Positions 34,785 through 44,689 of a DNA stretch of 64,000 nt are shown here, one piece after another. Under the pieces are notes generated by a model. It ran no database searches. It saw only the letters and a program-made list of their open reading frames with translations, and was not told where the DNA came from. Numbering within the stretch: the stretch's first letter is position 1; every line of letters starts with the position of its first letter. Source of the DNA: Neoceratodus forsteri. Its lineage: Eukaryota; Chordata; Ceratodontiformes; Ceratodontidae. The stretch lies in the NCBI GenBank assembly GCA_016271365.2, contig CM057458.1, positions 195,520,501-195,584,500 on the forward strand, read 5' to 3'. The position numbers and the translations under genes were made by a program.

Positions 34785-34876
34785 GTGTGGACGAACAACA
34801 TATCCATGTCCCTAGAAATACAGGTTACTCACCTGTAACAGGAGTTCTAGGAATGGTATATGTTGTTCATCCACAC
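34785..34876. repeat. DIRS copy 2 ICR
   Basis: Differs from the copy 1 ICR at one position in about 90, despite the heavily decayed coding sequence just upstream. Confidence 0.9.
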
Positions 34877-35140
34877 GACCCACCCGGCCTCCCCGGCTTC
34901 GACGCACAACCTGGCTTCCAGCGGGCTAGATCTGGCGTCATGGGGCAGAAGCTAGAGTTTTACCACCCGGGTGGGTGGGAGGAGCCAGCTTGAAGACTTT
35001 CCGGCAAGATTTAAACAGCAAGGAACCTGCCACAAAGTGTGGATGAACAACATATACCATTCCTAGAACTCCTGTTACAGGTGAGTAACCTGTATTTCCA
35101 GGACAGTAGGGCACCCTGTACTGTAAATAATTTCATAATT

Positions 35141-35257
35141 GTTTTTCAAGTCATAGTGCAGCCTTTGCTGTCGTTTGAAAGCTGTAGTGCTCACTTTATT
35201 CTTTGAAAGTCATAGTGCACAGTTTAATGTTTGAAAGCAGTACTGCACATTTTGTTC
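35141..35257. repeat. 28-bp minisatellite, four diverged units
   Basis: Units start TTTGAAAG at 35,174, 35,202 and 35,230, each 28 bp with a TAGTGC or TACTGC core; a first, more diverged unit begins at 35,141. It sits 44 bp outside the right end of DIRS copy 2. Confidence 0.75.
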
Positions 35258-35384
35258 TTTTTCCTGGCCTGTTTGCTGGGTTCTCAAAGATCCATTTATT
35301 TATTATTTTTTTCTACTTACTTTTAAAAAAAAAAAAATGTCATTATTATTTTTATGGTAGCTTTTTCCTTTTTAGCCTGTCCCT

Positions 35385-35665
35385 GCTCGCATGTCCCTGG
35401 TGCTGACATACGCGTGTGGAGACATGCGCACACCATGCACTGTGGGATGCCTCACCCTACTAGCTGCCCCGTTCTCCACCTACACCACCACCACCGGACC
35501 TCCACCCAGTGGTGACGGGACTACGGGAGGGACAGTGTCCACCCCAGGAGAAGAGAGTCATTGATAGGTGGCTCAATCCTGTTCCCACCCCCCCGGCCAG
35601 CCCTCCCAACAACCCGAGTCGCTGGCATGACATGAGGTATGGCTAGATACCTCAACCCTCTGCGT
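35385..35665 (+). repeat. Dispersed GC-rich repeat, copy C
   Basis: Shares CCTCCACCCAGTGG, CCACCCCAGGAGAAGAGAGTC and AACCCGAGTCGCTGGC...GAGGTATGG with the copies at 22,940 and 44,690. Confidence 0.5.
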
Positions 35666-35748
35666 CACTGGGACAGCTTTTTTTTTTATGTTTTTAATAC
35701 ATATAAACGTTGGGTAGTATTAATTACTCACTGCGTATGTTTTGGATA

Positions 35749-36280
35749 TTAAAGGGTCACTGTCAGACCATCTTTCATCATATTATTTCTAGTTGAAAAC
35801 CCATGTTTTATGATTGTTTACCTTCTCTAAAATTCCCTGATGTTGCTGATTGTTTTATTTGCCTCCTTGCTTAGTAGAACTAAAATACATGGTAATAGTT
35901 CATCTATACTCAACCTTGTTGTTTTTCAAATCCTTCATCTGCCCTTATTATGTACTTACTTAACATTATGAACACCCCCAAACTGTGCAACCACCTATGA
36001 TGCAAAAGTCTCTGCTCATCCCACTCCATGTTTAGTGTTTAGACTGTGTTGGAGGTGTTCCCAAGTCAAGGAAAGATGTATTAGAATGTTCAAGGAATGT
36101 AAACAAACATGTAGGTGTGGTAACACTAGTATGGTTGGCGGCCAGTTTTTCATGTTTAAAAGGAAAAAAGGTATGGTGAACCAAACAAGCAGGTACTAAA
36201 GCAATGTCTACAGAATATGAGCAGTCATAGAAAGTGTTTCTAAACGAGGGAAAATCTGTGGCTTAAGGGGGTTTCTTTAA
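35749..36280. mobile_element. piggyBac-like MITE, copy 2 (inverted relative to copy 1)
   Basis: TTAA at 35,749-35,752 and 36,277-36,280. The left end AGGGTCACTGTCAGACC corresponds to the right end of copy 1. Internal blocks (CATATTATTTCTAGTTGAAAA, GACTGTGTTGGAGGTGTTCC, GTGTGGTAACAC.AGTATGGT) align with copy 1 read in reverse. The right end has lost part of the terminal repeat. 532 bp against 535 bp. Confidence 0.8.
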
Positions 36281-36974
36281 GTCATAGCAAGGAGGAGAAT
36301 GTAGGAATATTCAGAAAATAATGGCGTTAATTTAAACCAGCCTAAAGAAAAATATTAGGTCAATAGTGAAATCTAAAAATATTAATCCTTCCACAAAGTG
36401 ATTTCATTTTGTTATAGATATCTAAACTAATACAGCGAGTAGTTTCACCGTGTCTCACAGTGATAGTTACTTAGAAAAAACACATTCAAAGACGAAATAG
36501 AGCTGAAATAAAAAGAAGACACAAAGAAGCTACAGATTAGGGTTGTCATGGTATGAAATTTTGACGGTATGGTAACCTCGATGTGTAATACCGCGGTTAT
36601 CGTGATATAGCAGTATAATGCATTCCAGTGGGAAAACCTACAATATTAAAAAATTATGCAATTTTAACCAAATTTTACGTGTAAAAGCAGTTAAAATACT
36701 AGTAAATGACGCATTATGTATTTAATGAGAGAAAATAAAGATAATGAGTCAAGTATGTATGCAAGACAAATATATTTTTTATTGACCAAGTCAGATTCCT
36801 CCTAACCTCATGATGAGCATAGAGCTTCGAGCACTACAAGTAGATTTAAATAAAAAAAAAAAAATTATTTAATTGCAGTCTGAAACGTAAGGGACATACC
36901 GTTATAAGTAAAGTGTTTTTTTGTACTCTTAGCGTACAGCACAAAATGCTACCAATGCCAAAAAGACTATACAA

Positions 36975-37395
36975 AAATGTATTTATTTTATTTATTTAGT
37001 TTTTGTTTACTGGGTAAGTACCATAGCCAAGACATGACTATTTTCAGGCACGACCCAGGAGATTACAATAGGTAGCAATAATCAGTGAATTACATACATC
37101 TTCAATTCAGGGGGGCAACAATGATTTAAAGCAAATCAAGATTTCACAAATTGCAAGCGTAAGTAACAAGATAGGTCAGAGTTCATAGACAATAACATAA
37201 ATTCCGTGACTAGATATCACTCGTAGCTAACAAACAACTGTGTTAAGAGCAGCTGAAACAAATAAAAAAATACAGCATAAGTGCTTACTAATCTGACTAG
37301 ATGGACTAAGCAGAGAGCAGTTTGTAGCAGTTGGGGAAGAGAGAGAGAGAGAGAGTCCGAAATAGCACAGCGAGTACGAGTAGTAAGTTGTTTGA
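36975..37395 (-). mobile_element. L2-type LINE 3' tail
   Basis: On the minus strand: CCTGGGTCGTGCCTGAAAA, the hairpin ATAGTC-ATGTCTT-GGCTAT (37,041-37,023), TACTTACCCAGTAAACAAAA and an AAATAAATA end. Same architecture as the tails at 5.2, 13.4 and 51.25 kb. No coding part is left. It is nested in the hAT-like element. Confidence 0.65.
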
Positions 37396-37914
37396 TTTAC
37401 ATTTTTGTTATGTTAAACTGTCAACAACTTAAAGATGAGAGTTGAGGAATATGAAAGGAATGTCCAGTCACTGCATTCCTGGTGGTGGTGCAGACTAGAG
37501 TTGCACTTCACTGAAGTAGTGTGCTACTAGCTTTAGAAGCAGGCACAGCAAGAGCACTACTTAGGATCAGAACAGTTCTGATTGGAAAATCAAGGCTCAC
37601 TGTCTGGCTGTGACTAGGCTGAGTATCCCTCCTTCATCCTGACCTCACAGCCTGGGGCTCCCTCCAAGTCCCAGTACCACCCCCAACCCCCCGTCCCCTC
37701 AAGTTAAGTTAGTAAAAGTAATAGTAAGTAGTGCAAATACATTTGGAGAGATCTGTGTTCTTCATATTTACTTTATCAATGTAGTACTCCACCACCACCA
37801 CCACAACCACAACACAACTCCTGCCTGCACTCACCACTCACTGTGTCCAAGACTCCAAGTCCAAGCCAACAGCCAGAGCCTATTGGCTGAGCTAAGCCAA
37901 CTGTGAGAGATGGT

Positions 37915-38650
37915 GGCATTTAAAGGAATTCGCCTATATATCCTAAATACCATGCTGGCTGCCTGGCTGTTGTTTTTCCTTTTTTTAATATAATAGGTAT
38001 TTAGCTACAGTAGCCCTACAGCTGAGGCAGTGAGCCAATATGAGTTGCTTGCTTTGGTTGAGTGAGTTGTGCTATTGTGAGTCGAATCGTGTGACTGTGA
38101 CATGAGTGCAGTCTGGTATTAAGGAAATCTGCTTATATATCCTCAATGCCGTGGCAGGCACTCATTTCTCTGTTTTTTTGTTGTTGATTTTTATGCTACT
38201 AGCTATTTAAGTAATTAAGAAATTTATGAATTTAGATTACTTTTTCCATTGGGTTTTATTTTATGTAGTCCCCCCCCCACCACCACCACCACCAAGTGAC
38301 TCAAGTCATCTTGTCACCACCTCGGACTCTGGATTTGTGAGTCAAGTCTCGTGATATGATGAGCGACTCAACAGGACTGGAGTCCTGCATAGCATTAAAG
38401 GAATTAGTCTATATATCCTCAGCGCTGTGGTTGGTAGCTGCGGAGTCAAGTGACTATAATTGTTAAGCTAGCAACTAGGCTAAGGGTAATTAGCAATTAA
38501 AGTAATTTATCTTATTGGTTTTGTGTTGGATAGCCCCCAGCCACAGTCAACTAAGAGCTCAGCTGAGCCAGCCAACCAAAGTTTTGTGACACAGATGACA
38601 TGAGTCAGTAGTAGGACTCACTTAGTCCTAGGGACCACTCTAGTAGGGGC
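37915..38650. repeat. Three diverged tandem units (about 200-280 bp)
   Basis: Each unit starts with a TTAAAGGAATT..TATATATCCT sequence (37,918, about 38,117, about 38,395), followed by GCTGGCTG/GGCAGGC text, an AT-rich stretch ending in TATTTAA or TAGCAATTAA, and a GTGAGTC-rich end. They lie within the hAT-like element. Confidence 0.55.
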
Positions 38651-39664
38651 ATCAGGTGAACAGACAGAGGGAGAGACATGAAATGGTCCACAGCGACATT
38701 GGACTGGAGAGACTCGGGGGTGCATCAAGCAGACAGATAAGACAAGACAGCAACTTCACTAAATGTGCTAACTCAGCTGAATAGCCAATGCCAAGTATGA
38801 AATATCACAAATCACATTAGGAGGACAGGGAGGGAAGACTCTGACTCGGAGTCAGGAACCAACAGCAGCAGATGTCAGAGAGAATTTGGATTAGCAAGCA
38901 GAGTGCACTGCAGATATGGCATTTGTTGGCAGGCATCAAATTCGTTAACCACACTGCAGGTGTGCTGGGCAGCAGTGACTTTGTGCTGCAGAATCAGATA
39001 GAGGGAGGGGTGGGGAACAACTGGGAATGCAAACTGAAGGAACACACAGACTACTGCTGCCAATTCTCATCACTGAAACTGAAAAACGCAGAATGTAAGT
39101 GTAATGCAAAACTGAAATTTGCAATTGGCACTGGCATCATGGCAATTTTTGTGTTATTATTTAACAATAAAAAATGAACCTGAAAAGGTTCTCGGCGTGT
39201 ATCTCATTCTCTGTCTGACTAACCTTGACAGTTTTGTGCCTCTTACAGACTGACAACTCTCTCTAGTTCAGACGTACAATGAATGAACATGAACACACAT
39301 GACCGCTCGAGACAGAGCACCAGCAGCACAACAGTAAACAGTCACGTGAATGAATGATCACTGCGGTCTCATCTGTCACTCACTGGCACCGCCGATGAGG
39401 TGGCTGACCAGTCTGCAGTCTGAGTCTGTACACACAGTGACAACCAACCACAGACAGTTTGTTCTGTTACCCATAAAGATAAGAAAACTTAACATGATGA
39501 TCATTGCATGACATGACAGACGACATGTTACACAGTGTTATTGTTAACAAAATAACATAACAGATTTTGATGCTGGGCCTGGTTACTGCTGCTGATCCCT
39601 CCCTCGCCCCCATGCCATGCCCATTGCTCAAGCCCAATCAACAAATGGATTTAGGATGACTGGT

Positions 39665-39905
39665 CGACACCTATATGTCCCCCCCCCACCCCCGCTACTT
39701 AAATAACCAACTCAGAGTCTGAGTGGTTTTGTGGAGGGGGTGCAGTACCCCTGAATGCAGTGGTGGGGTCCTGTGCTGACACTACAGTGACCTGGTGCTG
39801 TTGTCGCTGTAGTGTCAGGCACTGTGGAATTGTCCCAAGGGGGATGTAACCCTCAACAAACGTGTTTTGTTGTTCAACTTTTTTTGGAGGGATGTCACTC
39901 ATTTT
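39665..39905. repeat. Hairpin-rich repeat, copy 1
   Basis: Shares AAATAACCAACTC with 41,370 and the arrangement of hairpins: AACCAACTCA..TGAGTGGTT near 39,702, GGGGT..ACCCC near 39,740, and GACACTACAG (39,778-39,787) with CTGTAGTGTC (39,807-39,816). Between the last arms both copies carry CCTGGTG. Confidence 0.6.
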
Positions 39906-40675
39906 GAAACCAGCATGTCATTTTCTGCTTCTGTTCCAAAAGAACAGCAGAGGAAGGACAATAATGATGCACATTGTGCATTTACAGTGTGGCTTTTTGT
40001 GCAAGCAGTGTGCTACACTTCGTGCGTACTGCGCAGTTGGTGTGCATTGTGAGAGTGATACAGTCACACTCACACAACGCACTGACTTTTGTGTGCTGTT
40101 GCGCACAGTCTGTTCTCACCATTTACCATTAAGGAAGCAGTTATTACTTGTATATCACTGGTGGCATAATACTCACTTAACCTCTGTGTGCCTTGTGTGC
40201 ACTCCATGTGACACACACAAACTAAATGATGACTAAAAAAAAAAAAAAACTGTGTCCTGAAACTGAACATTGAAAATTTAAAAATGGAAGGAAGAAGCCA
40301 AAAGACTGACTTAAATTTTATTGAAGCTCTCTCAACCGACATCATCAGTCCACTTATGGATTGGACACACAAGGACACCTAAACCTAAACTTACTAATCT
40401 GTACAGCACTGCAGCAGATAGCAGACGTCGCATCTACAAAACAATTTTTGCATGAAAAAGAAGCCTTCTCAAACTCTTGCATCAGAGAGAATTGGTGTGT
40501 AAGGGTCAGTTGTCCCTGAAAAATGCAAAGAAACTAGTTGAAAAATCTCAGTACTGTGGTATACTGTGAATCACGGTTATCGCGGTATCAGAAATTGTCC
40601 ACGGTATCAATACCGTGACTTCTGACACTGCGGTATACCGTGACACCGTCATACTGTGACAACCCTACTACAGGT

Positions 40676-41220
40676 ATTGAAACATACGGAGATCTTAATA
40701 AAGTAGCTTAGGATATCAAACGCTACTTTTATTATTATTTAGCTATTTGCAATATTTTTAAACTGTAGGAAACTAAAATGTGCGATATTCACACTTTTTT
40801 TTTTATATCGGGTACTGTATCAGTTATCCTGTGTTTAGCAGTTGTTTTACTTCTAGATCACAGTAATGACATTACATCACATACATTAATGTCCATATTA
40901 TAGTCAATTAAAGACCACTTATCTTGGATATTGTCAGTGATTTCAATCATTTCGTCTTCTGAGAGTGTTGGGAAGTATGTGTCCCCTCTCTTAGGAAGAC
41001 TGCCTTCCATATTGAGAAAGAAGAAAGGTATTCAGGTAGTCTGTGTCAAAAAAAAATGTGTTGACAGCTCTTATGAATAGCCTAGATCTTTGCCAGCATG
41101 AGAAGCTGGAACTCAGCGCCCAGTTCTTATAACTCCTGCCAAAAACCAAGGAACCTGCATCTACCTTGCTGAGTTGAGTATGCAAATGCCAAATACATGT
41201 AGAATCCTGTGGGTTCCATG
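40676..41220. other. No gene recognised
   Basis: AT-rich. A minus-strand frame of 184 codons (41,545-40,991) runs through the hairpin repeat; no family motif, so it is not called a gene. Confidence 0.35.
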
Positions 41221-41225
41221 ACAGA

Positions 41226-41530
41226 ATATCGACAACAATGTTGTCGATATCCTGCACAGTGATGGAAACAATGGCAGCAGTTGGCATTGTTTCCATTGGG
41301 ACAAAGTATTTTTGTGGGGGCTTGCCCTCAGACTCCCATGTGGGGGCTGTGCCCCCTACCCCTATCTCTAAATAACCAACTCTAATTGGAGTTGGTTCGA
41401 GGTGGGGCCAAACACTGGAAGTCACAGTGCTGGCGAACAGTGGCCCACCACAGCGGCCTGGTGAGATTTGTCGCTGTGGTGGACTTCGCTGTGAAAATGT
41501 TGCGGTGCTGATGTGATAGTGACCTTTAAA
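41226..41530. repeat. Hairpin-rich repeat, copy 2, with extra hairpins
   Basis: Five perfect or near-perfect hairpins follow one another: ATATCGACAACA/TGTTGTCGATAT (41,226-41,250, 1-nt centre), ATGGAAACAATG/CATTGTTTCCAT (41,262-41,296), GGGGGC/GCCCCC (41,342-41,356), AACCAACTC/GAGTTGGTT (41,374-41,397), CCACCACAGCG/CGCTGTGGTGG (41,445-41,482). The last two have counterparts in copy 1. Confidence 0.7.
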
Positions 41531-41589
41531 ATGAGAGAATTTCACAATGAGGCCGCAATTAGACTCGAATGCAAATACAAATACAATCA

Positions 41590-42040
41590 GGACAGTCTGT
41601 CTAGGCTATGAATTTTCCTGGATGTACTGCTTTATGTAAATAACCTGCCTAATGATCTCAATAACGTTAATAGAATCGGCCTCTACAAAGCCTGCCTTAG
41701 GAATCACCTACAGTCCTCTAATCCCTGTGACTACCACTGACGCTTGACATGCCCCTTGATCCTTTGACTAAGGCCTCTGGCTGGCTATCCCCACCCCCCC
41801 AACCTGAAAATCTCAGAACTAGCTCCTTTGAAGCTTTTGTATGTATTCTGTTCTTTAGTCTCGTGCATGAATCTGCTACCTACCTAATTGTTAAGCAATT
41901 TACCAGATTTTTTGCATCATGAATGCTTGTGTTCCAGCTCTGCATTGCTCTGTACTAGGTTTACCTGTATTGACATGGGACCTTTGAAAAGGAGTCTTTG
42001 ATTCAAAGGTACTTTCAGAATCTTCAATAAATAAATAGGG
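41590..42040 (+). mobile_element. LINE 3' end (L2/Rex type)
   Basis: Reads NNLPNDLNNVNRIGLYKACLRNHL, the WNNLP...FKA.L..L end of an L2-type RT, then a 3' UTR ending GACCTTTGAAAAGGAGTC-TTT-GATTC (hairpin at 41,992-42,004) and TTCAATAAATAAAT. 5' truncated. Confidence 0.6.
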
Positions 42041-42144
42041 CTAATAGAGACAATATTTGTGGTAATGTTGTCAGGTCTGCAAATGTTGTTATTGTTTGAA
42101 AACCATATTACACTAGAGGTAAGGAAACCTTAAACAACGACAGG

Positions 42145-42261
42145 GCATGGTTCTATTGTGGAATTAAACCATGTTTTTTTTGGGGGGGGTTAGAGCATGA
42201 GGCTGCAGGCAGAGTGCCTCCAGTCACCCAACCATGGATTAACTCCACAGTAGAACCATGC
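42145..42261. repeat. Foldback MITE-like unit, 29-bp arms
   Basis: Arms 42,145-42,173 and 42,233-42,261 pair over 26 of 29 positions. The loop contains a further hairpin AGGCA-GAG-TGCCT. The right arm contains CAACCATGGATTAA, also present at 43,093. Confidence 0.75.
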
Positions 42262-43092
42262 TCTGGAGTGGTTTCATGCACTTGTAACATAGCGAGCATT
42301 TTGTGAATTATATGTTGCTTACTAGAATGAAATAAAAAGAATGCCAACAACTGTTGTGGAACATTGTTTTTTCTTGTTTCAGGCATGTTTCTGCACCATT
42401 GTAAACAATTCTAAATGTGCATGTTCAACATCACACATCTATTAATATACCAATTTACTATTTTTAAGACGTACAAGAAGTGCCCAAATGAAACACAGTA
42501 CACCTATACATATTCCACTCTGTAGGTTATTATGTTTGTGATACCTATTTGTGCTTGTTTTCCTCCGTTCATGTAATTGGATTTTCACTGTTGCACAATG
42601 AGTATGAGTGCTCATTTGCATATTGCTAAAACAATGCGCAACAATGTTTTTTGTGATACAAATAACAGTACACCACTTGTTTTATAATGTTAGTATGAAG
42701 GAATGTCATACTCACTTACTGTGAGTTTCTGTTATATTTTTGAACACTTTTGGGTCGCACTTCCAAAATCTTTATTTCCATTTGTTTTTCTGCTCTCGGG
42801 GAAAACACTGTGACAGGGCACACTACAATTGCAATATGGAGGTGAGTCCTCTAAGCTGGATTAATGTCTGATACGTCTCTCTCTCTTTTTCTTTCTATTT
42901 CCCTGTTTCCTACTGGGGAATGTAGCACAATCACACTAATATAATTTTCGACGCTCTGAATGGTACCTGAGGTCCCTGGGCTGGTTGGGTGGGAGCGAGG
43001 CTCAATACAGAGAAGTGGCGCTTCTTCATGCAGCTCCTGACCATGGTCGATGCAAGTATGGCCTAATTCTTTTTGCAGCGCAGTCCCGGTAT
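42262..43092. other. No gene recognised
   Basis: AT-rich intron-like sequence. Lies upstream of the NAALAD2-like exon and is presumably part of its first intron. Confidence 0.35.
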
Positions 43093-43093
43093 C

Positions 43094-43128
43094 AACCATG
43101 GATTAATAAAGAGAATTAATCCATGGTT
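43094..43128. repeat. Perfect 14-bp-arm palindrome
   Basis: AACCATGGATTAAT (43,094-43,107) and ATTAATCCATGGTT (43,115-43,128) around 7 nt. Shares its arm with the foldback at 42,229-42,242. Confidence 0.85.
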
Positions 43129-43439
43129 GCTCGGTGGTCACATTTTGGAGTTCCTCCAATAACTTTGTTATTTCAGTACTTAGTTTTGAGCCATGTTACA
43201 ATACCAATTAGATCAGAGCAGACCTTTTCACATTCTGTTACTATTTGAGTTTGTTTACTGTTTGACACATGCCAGTTTTTTCTACCATATTTTTTAACAG
43301 TTTTGCACACTGTATTCTAAAATTCTGCAACATTGTTTAAGGCAAATGGTATTACTCACCATCCACCACAAGGTGGGAAAGGATTCACAGTGTTACCCAA
43401 CTCTCATGCTAGACACTAACATTTTATATATTCTATGCT

Positions 43440-43612
43440 GCTGCTGTTTATTTTATGTTTATTTATGCTGTACTTTTTAAAGATCTGTTTATCGCTGTTT
43501 ATTTTATACAAGTGCAGTATTGTTTTTGGAATGTAGCCATTCTTTCATCAGTGTTATGCCTTCTACGGTGCACTGAGTCTTCAGGGAAGGGCACCTAGGA
43601 AATAAACTTACT
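43440..43612 (+). mobile_element. L2-type LINE 3' tail
   Basis: Non-coding tail ending GGTGCACTGAGTCTTCAGG-GAAGGGCACCTAGGAAATAAA (given in two parts), similar to the terminus at 8,750-8,800 (CAGTGCCCTGAGTCTTAAGG-AAAGGGCGC). No RT text remains. Confidence 0.55.
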
Positions 43613-43828
43613 GCTGCTACCACCACCACCAATGTTTGTGCAAAATGTTCAGCTTATCTGAAGGAGGCCCATATTTCCCTGTCACTTTCTCATTATTTTA
43701 GCACCGTAGAGCAATTATATACCATATCATCTATCCAAGGGCTACCAACCCTGTAGAATCAAAGTCCACACTGGTTTCCTAATGTTTTTGTCCTACTAAT
43801 CAAAGTTGTGATGATGTTTGTTTTGCAG

Positions 43829-43934
43829 GCTGGGCTGCTAAGCCAAGTCAAAAGAAACCGGATTCCAGCTTTCAAAGTGTCAGGGAGAAGCTTCTGTCTG
43901 AAATAAAATCCGAGAATATCAGGGAATTTCTGCA
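43829..43934 (+). CDS. NAALAD2: Exon of a glutamate carboxypeptidase II family gene (NAALAD2-like), exon 2
   Basis: A 106-bp exon with a good acceptor (TTTGTTTTGCAG before 43,829) and donor (GTAAGC at 43,935). It begins in phase 1 and ends in phase 2, encoding WAAKPSQKKPDSSFQSVR and then EKLLSEIKSENIREFL. The pattern GW..KP...............R..LL.E.K.ENI..FL is what follows the transmembrane anchor of NAALAD2/FOLH1, type II membrane Zn-peptidases that cleave N-acetyl-aspartyl-glutamate or folate polyglutamate. QSVREKLLSEIKSENI resembles NAALAD2 more than FOLH1, from memory of the family. The catalytic domain would be in later exons, which are not found downstream in the window; the first exon is not seen upstream. 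No stop or frameshift. It could be an isolated pseudogene exon, but intact splice sites argue for a live gene. Confidence 0.7.
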
Positions 43935-44104
43935 GTAAGCCATTTATTTTAGTAATTTTTTTATGAATTGTATTTTGGATCCTTGTAACATTATAGTCAT
44001 GATCCTTATTATCAAAACAATATTTTATTGTTGGAAATCTTAATTTCTCCTGTCATCTAAGTGAGCTCTTGTACTAGAAAGGTATCTGCTTTACAGTATA
44101 ACCT

Positions 44105-44258
44105 AGAGATTAATCAGCTGTGAATGAGCTTGATACATCCAACAGACAGACCTGAGCTTGATTCCCACATCCTCCACTTGCATATGCCGTGTGACTCTGA
44201 GCAAGTCCCATAACTACCCCAGTGCTCCTGGGTCACCCCTGAAAACTGTGACTTGTGG
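44105..44258 (+). repeat. MIR/CORE-type SINE
   Basis: GAGCTTGATTCCC is a B-box remnant. It is followed by CACATCCTCCACTTGCATATG, split as seen here, and by CGTGTGACTCTGAGCAAGTC, matching the MIR core and L2-derived tail (TGTGTGACCTTGGGCAAGTCACTTAAC). It lies 170 bp after the NAALAD2-like exon, within its intron. Confidence 0.6.
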
Positions 44259-44689
44259 GCCTTACCCGCTTACCAAAGCATTAAGAGAGAGAGGGGAAAA
44301 AAAAAAGTACTGTAGTAGTAGAGTATATGTAAATGGTACTGTATGTTGGGTGTTTTCTTTATTTTTTTTTGTTCATCATTTTTCTCCCTTCCCTGGTTGG
44401 CTCACATCCAGCTGCCGACCTGGAGCACCCACTGCTCCAATTCAAGGCCCTCACACCAGCGGTACCACCACGGCTTACCCCTTCCCCGTGGCAGGGGAGT
44501 GGCAAGTCCCCCTTACTTACCACCCAGATGGATTTAGAGTGCTGGGGTAAGCCCTCAGAGCCAATGGCGCTACCAGGGATGACCCTCCAGCTGTACGGCC
44601 GAGGCATTTTCCGTGTTCTGTTCAGGGGTGGGGTATGCAGTGATGCCAGTGGAGGCAACACGCATGCTCCTCCAGGTGTCTGCCCCATT

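Larger units (their letters stand above)
29362..35094 (+). mobile_element. DIRS element, copy 2
   Basis: A 5.73-kb DIRS copy in the same orientation, starting immediately after copy 1's right end and sharing TTT 29,359-29,361. Its right end ...AACCTGTA is followed by TTT at 35,095-35,097. The left terminal repeat is decayed (CTGAGGGACATGGATATG...). The Gag-like region is fairly well kept; the RT to recombinase part, about 31,900-34,740, has many small indels. The ICR (34,785-34,876) and right terminal repeat are almost perfect. The degree of decay thus differs strongly along the element. Confidence 0.9.
36538..40667. mobile_element. hAT-like DNA transposon, 4.1 kb, no transposase seen
   Basis: The ends are inverted: TAGGGTTGTCATGGTATGA at 36,538 and, inward from 40,667, TAGGGTTGTCACAGTATGA (17 of 19). 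They are flanked by an 8-bp duplication, CTACAGAT at 36,530-36,537 and CTACAGGT at 40,668-40,675 (7 of 8); an 8-bp duplication is the hAT hallmark. Subterminal inverted sequence (ATACCGCGG.TATCGTGAT type) extends the similarity. Inside I find a LINE tail at about 36,975-37,395, three diverged tandem units at 37,915-38,650, and a 101-codon open frame at 38,872-39,177 of unknown nature, but no hAT dimerisation domain or other transposase text. Either a large non-autonomous element or one whose gene has decayed. Confidence 0.7.

Noticed and set aside
37785..38295. CRISPR-like array from repeated CCACCA runs
   Set aside because: These are simple trinucleotide repeats in a vertebrate genome; there are no spacers.
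38872..39177. 101-codon frame with a hydrophobic end inside the hAT-like element
   Set aside because: No transposase motif and no second copy to compare; kept only as a note under the element.
40991..41545. 184-codon minus-strand frame
   Set aside because: Runs through the hairpin repeat, whose other copy has stops in the same frame; no domain.
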